Positions 1 through 6,275 of a DNA stretch of 14,804 nt are shown here, piece by piece. A program made the translations under genes and the position numbers. The number at the start of each line of letters is the position of its first letter. Position 1 is the first letter of the stretch. The stretch lies in contig JBCCTX010000190.1 in assembly GCA_039197765.1 (NCBI GenBank), positions 1 to 14,804 of the forward strand. The letters run 5' to 3'. The stretch is from JBCCTX01 sp039197765 (GTDB lineage Bacteria > Bacteroidota > Bacteroidia > J057). The notes below the pieces were generated by a model. The model saw only the letters and a program-made list of their open reading frames with translations, ran no database searches and was not told the DNA's origin.

Positions 1-3000
1 AGCGCGGTAGCTACTGACTCAGTTGAGGTTGTCCCAGGAGGAGGCGCTTGTACGGTTCTGTCCAACTTAGCCTTGAACAAAGGTGCCTCTCAGTCGAGTA
101 CATACTTTGGGGGCGTAGCAAGTCTAGCAGTTGATGGAAACCAGACGGGTTCCTCCGCTACCAGTAATCCTCCAGATCTCCAGCATACCTTGAACGAGGC
201 TCAGCCTTGGTGGCAGGTAGATCTTGGTCAGAAGAGTAACTTGAGCCGGATCGACATTTACAACAGAAGCGATGTCTTGCCTGAGCGATTGAATAATTTC
301 TACGTTTTTGTTTCAACACTGCCTATTAGTAACAGTACAACGTTAAATGATCTCCTTCAAGATACTTCAATTACACCATTTTTCTTCTCAGGACCCGCAG
401 GTAGCTTTGAGTCTATTGAACTAAATGATACAGAAGGGCGCTATGTCCGCGTTCAGTTGAGCGGCTCTGGTTTCCTACACGTAGCAGAAATAGAGGTATG
501 GGGATGCGATCTTGGAGATGAATGTGTACCACCTATTGTGAGTATAGACCCCGCCGGCCCTTTCTTAGAAGATGCAGGGGTACAACAATTAGTGGGAAAT
601 CCTGTTGGAGGGACTTGGACAGGTTCTGTGAGTGCGACAGGAATCTTTGATCCTACCCTTGGCGAAGGTACCTATGAAGTCATATATACCTACGTAGATA
701 GCCTAGGATGCAGTGCCTCTGCCATAGCCTCCATAGAGGTATTGAGAGCTGGAAGCTCTTGCACAGGCCTGAATAACCTCGCACTTAATAGAAGTACAAG
801 TCAGTCTAGCACCTATTTTGGCGGAACAGCTAGCCTTGCCGTTGATGGAAATCAAACAGGAACTTCAGCTACCAGTAATCCACCAGATCTTCAGCATACA
901 CTGAATGAGACTCAGCCCTGGTGGCAGGTAGATTTGGGACAACTCAGCATCTTGGACCAAGTGAAGATCTACAACCGGACAGACGTATTACCCGAAAGAC
1001 TCAATAACTTCTATCTCCTAATTTCCAGCACACCTTTCAGCGATTCAGCTTCGCTGGCTACTCTATTGCTGGACAATGCAGTTACCTCTATATTTTTCTC
1101 AGGACCTGCAGGATTTGAAGAAACCTTTGTATTAAATGACCTGGAAGGGCGATACATTCGTATTCAGCTTTCTGGTTCTGGTTTCTTACATATGGCAGAA
1201 GTAGAGGTCATGGGATGTCAATCGCCCAATGATCCATGCTTCAATGCACAATTGGCAGCGATTGATCCGGTACCAAGCCTTTCCCTGGGAGGCGGAGCCT
1301 ATCAATTGACCGCAAGTCCCGTCGGGGGTATTTGGTCAGGAGATGCTGCACCTGATGGAACCTTTGACCCCGGTAATTGTCCTGGCGTATATCAGGTAAT
1401 CTACTCCTACCTCAATGGCGGTTCATGCGAATCTGCAGATACGGTGAGTATCGTTGTTCAACCGGATACTATGGAGGTATTCATTTATGCCGGGCAATCC
1501 AACGCAACAGGTGCACAAGGAGCATCGCAGACCTTGGCGATTGGCTCAAGTCCATATGATAGAGCTATTGCCTATGCATGGAATATCCCTACGCTCCAAA
1601 ACTCAAATGGATGGGATACCCTACAGGCGATTCAGGTAGATCCTATTAGAAAAGGACACGGTGCAGAGATTAGTTTTGGAAGGACCCTATATGCAAATGG
1701 CTATACCAACTTGGGGATAATCAAAGTCGCTGAGGGGGGAACGAGCCTAGATGGAAGCTGGGATCCTACTTCTAGTTTAACCAGTTATGATGAAGTGAGT
1801 AACCGAGGGATGTATCCTGAAATGATCAGCTACGTCAATGCACAGTTGGCTGATCTGACTGTACAAGGAATCCCTTACAAACTTGCTGGCTTCCTTTGGC
1901 ATCAAGGCGAAGGAGATATGAATCCTACAATGGCTACTAGATACGAAGCGAACCTAAGAGAGTTTATAGATTCCTTGAGGAGTGATTTTGGCCCAGATTT
2001 ACAGGTCTTTGCTGCTTCTGTATACAATCCTAATGCAACAGTAGAACAGGGAGAAACAGTCAGAGCTGCTCAAGTAGCAGTTGCTTCTTCAACTGAAGGC
2101 GTTTATGTAGTGGACTTAAATGAGATTTACTACGACAATAGCCAACAGCCCAACAGTGAAAACCTGGTTTCAGATAACCTGCACTACAATTCACTTGGCC
2201 AGGTACGGGTAGGAGGCGAGTTTGCTAGTACGTATCAAAGCTTCAATGCGATTGAAGGGTGCGATGCAGGAGGATTATGTGCGGTTTCTGAAAATATTGC
2301 GTTGAACAAGGAAGCAACGCAGTCTAGCACCTACTTCCAAGGTACGGCAAGTTTAGCAGTCGATGGAAATCGTACAGGAAATTCTGCTACAAGTAATCCC
2401 CCTGATCTTCAACATACGCTGTCAGAATTCCAGCCTTGGTGGCAGGTAGACCTGGGAGCTATAAGTGTTATTGAGCAGGTTAAGGTCTACAATCGTACAA
2501 ACTGCTGCCAGGGCCGGCTTAACAACTTCTACGTGTTGTGGTCCGACCAGCCTTTCGATGAGACCAAATCATTGGATTCTTTACTCACAGATCCTTTGGT
2601 AAGTTTTATCAGATTCAATGGCACTGCAGGACTGGTCGAAACGATTCAGATAGATAGTACAGGAAGATATGTACGAATCCATCATACGAGGGAAGTAATT
2701 CTTCACTTGGCGGAAGTAGAAGTGATCGGATGCTCTTCCATCGGTCAGGCAGCCAGGTTTGACCAGGCGCAACAGGAGCTTATCGTAGAGTCTTCGTCTC
2801 CTATGGTTAACCTCTTCCCCAATCCAGCAGATCAATTTACTACCATGAGCGTTGAAAATGTTTCACCCAACGAGCTAATCGATTACAGCTTATACAATCT
2901 GGCAGGTCAAAGAGTTTGGCATTTGACCGGTAGTATCTCAGAGCGAGTGGATCTTCAAAACCTATCTGAGGGAATGTATATGTTGAGAGTACAAGGAGAA

Positions 3001-3036
3001 GGATGGAGTAGAAGCAAGCAACTATTGGTGAAGTAA
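1..3036 (+). CDS. Modular secreted F-type lectin / carbohydrate O-acetylesterase with T9SS sorting domain (5' end outside window)
   Basis: The frame is open from base 1. The first possible start (TTG at 73) sits inside a lectin domain, so this is the 3' part of a longer gene. Domains by nucleotide: tail of an Ig-like module (1-45), F-type lectin 1 (61-507), Ig-like (about 520-750), lectin 2 (769-1218), Ig-like (about 1234-1464), SASA/CE6-like SGNH esterase (1471 to about 2250), lectin 3 (2287-2733), T9SS type A sorting domain (about 2803-3033, beginning VNLFPNPA). The esterase shows the nucleophile block GQSN (Ser codon 1498), EGGTS, WHQGEGD (His codon 1900) and the DxxH pair (Asp 2173, His 2182). 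All three lectins match the fucose-site spacing H-x26-R-x-[D/N]-x4-R. Inference: it is exported through the outer membrane, held at the surface or released, and removes acetyl groups from fucose-bearing glycans such as algal polysaccharides. The substrate is not visible from sequence; sialic acid esters are the alternative. Domain calls are strong, biological role moderate. Confidence 0.93.
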   Translation, partial: SAVATDSVEVVPGGGACTVLSNLALNKGASQSSTYFGGVASLAVDGNQTGSSATSNPPDLQHTLNEAQPWWQVDLGQKSNLSRIDIYNRSDVLPERLNNFYVFVSTLPISNSTTLNDLLQDTSITPFFFSGPAGSFESIELNDTEGRYVRVQLSGSGFLHVAEIEVWGCDLGDECVPPIVSIDPAGPFLEDAGVQQLVGNPVGGTWTGSVSATGIFDPTLGEGTYEVIYTYVDSLGCSASAIASIEVLRAGSSCTGLNNLALNRSTSQSSTYFGGTASLAVDGNQTGTSATSNPPDLQHTLNETQPWWQVDLGQLSILDQVKIYNRTDVLPERLNNFYLLISSTPFSDSASLATLLLDNAVTSIFFSGPAGFEETFVLNDLEGRYIRIQLSGSGFLHMAEVEVMGCQSPNDPCFNAQLAAIDPVPSLSLGGGAYQLTASPVGGIWSGDAAPDGTFDPGNCPGVYQVIYSYLNGGSCESADTVSIVVQPDTMEVFIYAGQSNATGAQGASQTLAIGSSPYDRAIAYAWNIPTLQNSNGWDTLQAIQVDPIRKGHGAEISFGRTLYANGYTNLGIIKVAEGGTSLDGSWDPTSSLTSYDEVSNRGMYPEMISYVNAQLADLTVQGIPYKLAGFLWHQGEGDMNPTMATRYEANLREFIDSLRSDFGPDLQVFAASVYNPNATVEQGETVRAAQVAVASSTEGVYVVDLNEIYYDNSQQPNSENLVSDNLHYNSLGQVRVGGEFASTYQSFNAIEGCDAGGLCAVSENIALNKEATQSSTYFQGTASLAVDGNRTGNSATSNPPDLQHTLSEFQPWWQVDLGAISVIEQVKVYNRTNCCQGRLNNFYVLWSDQPFDETKSLDSLLTDPLVSFIRFNGTAGLVETIQIDSTGRYVRIHHTREVILHLAEVEVIGCSSIGQAARFDQAQQELIVESSSPMVNLFPNPADQFTTMSVENVSPNELIDYSLYNLAGQRVWHLTGSISERVDLQNLSEGMYMLRVQGEGWSRSKQLLVK
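61..507 (+). repeat. F-type lectin module, copy 1
   Basis: First of three in-frame copies of about 150 codons. The fucose-site residues are His (codon 184), Arg (265), Asp (271) and Arg (286), in the classical H-x26-R-x-D-x4-R spacing. The core WWQVDLG follows the His, and the copy closes with a GRYVR...AEIEVWGC strand. Confidence 0.85.
769..1218 (+). repeat. F-type lectin module, copy 2
   Basis: Second copy, very close to copy 1 at protein level while many third codon positions differ. Site residues are His (codon 895), Arg (976), Asp (982) and Arg (997). As in copy 1, the two residues after the Asp are Val-Leu rather than the vicinal cysteines of eel agglutinin. Confidence 0.85.
2287..2733 (+). 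repeat. F-type lectin module, copy 3 (vicinal Cys-Cys variant)
   Basis: Third and most divergent copy, located after the esterase domain. Site residues are His (codon 2413), Arg (2494), Asn (2500, in place of Asp) and Arg (2515). Two adjacent cysteines (codons 2503 and 2506) occupy the position of the unusual Cys82-Cys83 disulfide of eel agglutinin. The C-terminal loop also differs, with HHTREV in place of LSGSGF in copies 1 and 2. Confidence 0.85.
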
Positions 3037-3083
3037 CTGTACTTTGACAACTGCTTAAAGAAAAATCTAAGAAATAAACGAAC

Positions 3084-3120
3084 AAATCAGGTCTATCCTA
3101 CAGGATAGACCTGATTTTTT
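3084..3120 (+). terminator. Rho-independent terminator after the lectin-esterase gene
   Basis: Perfect inverted repeat: the 16-nt arm at 3084-3099 pairs with 3102-3117. The tip opens to a small TACA loop, and six T residues follow at 3115-3120. It lies 47 nt past the stop codon. On the minus strand the same stem is followed by a moderately T-rich tract, so it may also back up termination of the convergent gene. Confidence 0.9.
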
Positions 3121-3210
3121 ATGAGATGAATTATAGAAAAGTTCCTGAATCCTAACGTGGGTTAGGGTAAGGGAGTAAAATTTTTCCAGGTACATACCAG
3201 AAAAGGAGAA

Positions 3211-3236
3211 TAGGGTCACTCAAGTGAATGACCCTA
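3211..3236 (-). terminator. Possible terminator of the RecQ-C-like gene
   Basis: An 8-bp perfect stem (3211-3218 with 3229-3236) encloses a 10-nt loop that can add a short inner stem. Read on the minus strand it lies about 45 nt after the stop codon and is followed by TTCTCCTTTT, a weak T-rich tail. Position and stem fit a terminator; the tail is poor. Confidence 0.45.
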
Positions 3237-3281
3237 GGTCCATAGCAGAATGAATCAGGCGTTGATAGCATAAGTTACCCC

Positions 3282-4238
3282 TTAGGAAGCATAGCGGAGT
3301 TCTTCTTCCAAGGTTGTAACCTTATTAACATACATCCTGCAGAGTCTTAGCGTCTCGTAATCCATCCCTAACTGCTCATAGGCTTCTTTGAGTTTGGTAT
3401 TGGAAGAATTTCGAAAGTATTCCGTGCCTTTTTCCAAATCTGAATCTGTTACTTGCTGTTCAATCCAGGGATTCAAGTCGATTTGTCCGGTGTTGTGGAG
3501 CCTATACAAGCTAGATTTAACCGTTGTAGGCTGTACTTGCCGACGTTCGGCAATGGAAGGGATATCCATTCCCGACTCAAATAGGGCTTTTACCTCCTGG
3601 TGGCTTGGAGAGTTGGCCATTTGAATTAGCTTTGTTTTGGAATCTTCAGCTTTTTGCTCTGCGTGCTCTTCAAAGGTCTTTAGCAAAGCTTGTCCATAGA
3701 TATCGGCCTTGTAATCCCCGATCCCAGGAATATTTTTGAGTTCAGAAACAGTACTAGGTTTTGCTTCCACCAAACACTGTAGGGTATAATCCGTGAAAAT
3801 GTGGAAGGGAGGTTTTCCTTCCTGGCTCGCTAACTCTTTTCTTAAGGACCGTAAAACCTTATATAGGCGGCGATCATGGCGGTTGGTATATAGATACCTA
3901 GGAAGCACTTCTAGGGTCTCTGGTTTATCCAGAAAATTCTCTCCACCTTGGGTGATAGCGATGATTCCATAGCGTTTATTGGAAACGAATAAAAATTCTT
4001 TCTTGATTAAATAGTTAATCAGGTCTCGGATCCTGTCAATCCGCACCTCCTTGAATAGGCCAAAAGTTTCTAACTCCGTGTGCATTTCATTTTTGAAGCC
4101 GTAATCCTTACTGCCCAATAGTATCCTAGCCAAATAGTTCATGCCATAAGGTTGGTCGAAAAGCATGACAGTCTTTAGGATTGTGATAGCATCTTCTGTG
4201 ATGTTTACTTTGCGGTTTTTAATGTTAGAATTCTCCAT
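3282..4238 (-). CDS. Stand-alone RecQ C-terminal module (RQC winged helix + HRDC + HTH), no helicase domain
   Basis: 318 residues. Residues about 10-112 resemble the RQC winged helix that follows the zinc site in RecQ (a YGMNYLARILLGSK segment, then an IRDLINYLIKKEFL recognition-helix region). Residues about 119-195 are an HRDC domain (DRRLYKVLRSLRKELA, PPFHIFTDYTL, helix-hairpin-like IPGIGDYK). Residues about 210-305 resemble the helix-turn-helix found at the end of many Bacteroidota/Firmicutes RecQ proteins (ALFESGMDIPSIAERRQVQPTTVKSS). There is no Walker A, DExH box or zinc-cysteine cluster, and the 240 bp upstream encode no helicase remnant in any frame. Inference: a DNA-binding protein that recognises branched or structured DNA, or modulates a full RecQ encoded elsewhere. 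It could instead be a decayed recQ, but the intact 318-codon frame argues it is functional. The start was chosen at the first ATG before the RQC homology; no Shine-Dalgarno is visible. Confidence 0.82.
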   Translation of the reverse strand: MENSNIKNRKVNITEDAITILKTVMLFDQPYGMNYLARILLGSKDYGFKNEMHTELETFGLFKEVRIDRIRDLINYLIKKEFLFVSNKRYGIIAITQGGENFLDKPETLEVLPRYLYTNRHDRRLYKVLRSLRKELASQEGKPPFHIFTDYTLQCLVEAKPSTVSELKNIPGIGDYKADIYGQALLKTFEEHAEQKAEDSKTKLIQMANSPSHQEVKALFESGMDIPSIAERRQVQPTTVKSSLYRLHNTGQIDLNPWIEQQVTDSDLEKGTEYFRNSSNTKLKEAYEQLGMDYETLRLCRMYVNKVTTLEEELRYAS

Positions 4239-4285
4239 AGTTGATTAAGTGTTATAATTTCATTTACCCAAATATCAACCAGGGG

Positions 4286-4315
4286 AAAAGATAGTCTATG
4301 GAAGAACCTCTCAAG
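4286..4315 (-). promoter_or_regulatory. Candidate promoter for the RecQ-C-like gene
   Basis: Read on the minus strand, CTTG (4312-4315) is followed after 18 nt by TATCTTTT (4286-4293), one mismatch from the Bacteroidota TAnnTTTG element. It would give a leader of about 40 nt. One of several possible matches in an AT-rich gap. Confidence 0.25.
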
Positions 4316-4456
4316 AAAGTCAAAGCAAAATAAAAGGCTAAATATCTTAGCATTTTGCCTTAATACAGGTAAGTAATTGATATTCAGCCCATTTTTTGTA
4401 GGAAATAGGATAGGAAGAAGTAAAGAAAAGATCTTATCTGACACCTATTAATTGTG

Positions 4457-4464
4457 TAGTTTTG
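4457..4464 (+). promoter_or_regulatory. Bacteroidota-type -7 promoter element upstream of hldD
   Basis: TAGTTTTG is an exact match to the primary sigma-factor consensus TAnnTTTG of Bacteroidota. It lies 42 nt before the hldD ATG, predicting a leader of roughly 35 nt. The expected TTTG at -33 is poor (the region near 4434-4440 reads TTATCTG), so the assignment rests on the -7 box and its position. Confidence 0.5.
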
Positions 4465-4506
4465 CAAAAAAAATTAACCTAGCCATATCAGCAAAATTCA
4501 TCTTTT

Positions 4507-5472
4507 ATGATTATCGTAACAGGTGCAGCAGGATTCATCGGGAGTTGTCTCATCAGGTTTTTGAATGAGAACCAGTATAAAGACCTTGTTATTGTCGACG
4601 ATTTTTCGCGGCCGGATAAGTCGGTAAACCTCCAGAACAAAATCTATAGTCAACAGGTAGAACGTTACAACTTTTTTTCCTGGATAAAAGGTAAGGAGTC
4701 AGAAATACAGGCGATTATTCACTTGGGGGCTAGAACGGATACTACGGAGAAGAACCCCCAAATTTTTGATATCCTCAATTTGAAATATTCCCAGCAGGTA
4801 TGGCGAATTTGTACAGAATTTCAAATTCCACTTATATATGCCTCTAGCGCAGCTACTTACGGTGGTGGAGAAAAGGGATTTGACGATGCCCATGAGCTGG
4901 TTCCGGAATTGGTTCCCTTAAATCCCTACGGAGTCAGTAAGAATCAGTTCGACCAATGGGCGCTTGAGCAGGATGCCCAACCCCTATTCTGGGCAGGTCT
5001 TAAATTTTTCAACGTCTATGGACCAAATGAAAATCACAAGGGTAGGATGGCAAGCGTAATCTTTCACGCCTTCAATCAAATTCAACAAACTGGGCAACTC
5101 AAACTCTTTCGATCTCATCGGGAGGCGTACGAAGATGGAAAACAACTCAGAGATTTTATCTATGTCAAAGATGTGGTTTCCGTTATTCTCTTTCTGCTTA
5201 AGCAAAGGAAAGCCTCAGGCATTTTCAATTTAGGAACGGGGAAAGCCAGAACCTTTCTCGACTTGGGAAAGGCGGTATTTTCCGCTATGGAGTTGGAAGA
5301 AAACATAAATTTTATCGATACCCCCGAAGATATTCGTGAAACCTATCAATATTTTACCGAGGCTAACATAGGAAAAATTCGTTCTGTAGGATACGATAAA
5401 GAATTTACTTCACTTGAAAATGGGATTCAAGACTATATTGGTGCCCATCTGCTTGCAAAAAATCCATACTAG
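4507..5472 (+). CDS. hldD: ADP-L-glycero-D-manno-heptose 6-epimerase
   Basis: 321 residues, close to the usual ~310. It catalyses the last step of ADP-heptose synthesis, converting ADP-D-glycero- to ADP-L-glycero-beta-D-manno-heptose in the cytoplasm for the LPS inner core. Visible features: N-terminal Rossmann motif TGAAGFIG (residues 5-12), acidic VDD after the second strand, the SSAATYGGG segment, the Tyr141/Lys145 pair of YGVSK, and FNVYGPNENHKGRMASV carrying Lys178. Tyr and Lys178 correspond to the two general acid/base residues described for the E. coli enzyme. The heptosyl family is distinguished from GalE-like epimerases by the HKG-MASV and GIFNLGTGKA blocks. It stands alone, with no hldE or heptosyltransferase nearby. 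After the stop, a weak hairpin at about 5481-5499 is the only terminator-like structure, so read-through into the next gene is possible. Confidence 0.96.
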   Translation: MIIVTGAAGFIGSCLIRFLNENQYKDLVIVDDFSRPDKSVNLQNKIYSQQVERYNFFSWIKGKESEIQAIIHLGARTDTTEKNPQIFDILNLKYSQQVWRICTEFQIPLIYASSAATYGGGEKGFDDAHELVPELVPLNPYGVSKNQFDQWALEQDAQPLFWAGLKFFNVYGPNENHKGRMASVIFHAFNQIQQTGQLKLFRSHREAYEDGKQLRDFIYVKDVVSVILFLLKQRKASGIFNLGTGKARTFLDLGKAVFSAMELEENINFIDTPEDIRETYQYFTEANIGKIRSVGYDKEFTSLENGIQDYIGAHLLAKNPY

Positions 5473-5608
5473 GATTTTCGTATACCCTTATTGGGGATAA
5501 ATTTTACATATTTAAGCGAGACGTAAACTTTTATTAAACCCCAAACGTTTGTAATTTACGACTACAATCCACAAACATTATCCTAAGGAAGTATTTTTTG
5601 GAACAAAA

Positions 5609-6241
5609 ATGGGTACCCTTAAACTTCTTGTACACTTAAGTCTCTTTATCACTTTGTTGATAGCACCCTCTTGGTTGCTTATCTCATTTTGGTACAGGAA
5701 GCAGATATCTCAACCCATTTTAATTTGGAAGCGTCCGGAGCTTGTGATTGTTACGATTGTATTCTCGGTTTTTGCGTTGGTACTTTTCGTAGTGGGGGTT
5801 TCATCATTCTTCAGCTATGGAGGCTACTTGCAGACCCAGGAAATTCAAAAGATCGATCCGAATGTATTTCTATATTCAGGGATTTTGAGCGTTTTGTGGC
5901 TGGGAATTCTGAGTTTCTTGTACGCAGCATTACGGATGCTGCTCGTACAAGTTATTACTGAACAGGGGATTATCGTAAACCATTCTGTCAGTAGAATACC
6001 CAATTTGAAAAATGTGATTGAATGGCATGAGATATCGGATTATTATCTGATATCAGACTATCCCAACGTAATATTTAACCTGATTACACAGCGAAAGCAA
6101 ACCAACTTATCCCGTACCTTGCTCCGAGTTCCTGTTTACCTAAAAGAAAATTTTGAGCAACTGATAGAATCCCGTATCTACAGTGCAAGCGCTACTCGGG
6201 CACGTCTTCAAATGACCCGCCATAGATATTCTGAAAATTGA
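5609..6241 (+). CDS. Small three-TM membrane protein with C-terminal soluble domain, function unknown
   Basis: 210 residues, not recognised. Three hydrophobic segments are clear: residues 6-28, 44-66 and 86-112. A soluble tail follows (about 113-210), rich in short beta strands and aromatic residues (EQGIIVNHS, VIEWHEISDYYLI, PNVIFNLIT) and ending in a basic stretch (ATRARLQMTRHR). The tail pattern, an 'ITEQGI...I.W.EI..Y' run, recalls the PH-like domains found behind two or three TM helices in bacterial membrane proteins; this is a fold-level impression only. The positive-inside rule is compatible with a cytoplasmic C-terminus. The stop is 34 nt before the histidine kinase ATG and no terminator lies between, so the two are probably co-transcribed and may act together. 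The ATG is preceded at a distance by AAGGAAG (5585-5591), too far to be a normal ribosome site. No convincing promoter was found in 5473-5608. Confidence 0.78.
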   Translation: MGTLKLLVHLSLFITLLIAPSWLLISFWYRKQISQPILIWKRPELVIVTIVFSVFALVLFVVGVSSFFSYGGYLQTQEIQKIDPNVFLYSGILSVLWLGILSFLYAALRMLLVQVITEQGIIVNHSVSRIPNLKNVIEWHEISDYYLISDYPNVIFNLITQRKQTNLSRTLLRVPVYLKENFEQLIESRIYSASATRARLQMTRHRYSEN

Positions 6242-6275
6242 CAATTAGGGTGTTTTTTCTCTTGTAATAAGGCTT

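Noticed and set aside
3151..3166. Small inverted repeat CCTAAC-GTGG-GTTAGG
   Set aside because: Only 6 bp, with no T-run directly after it on either strand; too weak to call a terminator beside the strong hairpin at 3084.
4205..4444. 79-codon minus-strand open frame in the divergent gap
   Set aside because: It overlaps the start of the RecQ-C-like gene in another frame, is low in complexity and shows no helicase motif, so it is not a missing RecQ N-terminus.
5481..5499. Hairpin-like TATACCC/GGGGATA after hldD
   Set aside because: A mismatched 7-bp stem with a poor T-tail; it may slow transcription but is not supported as a terminator.
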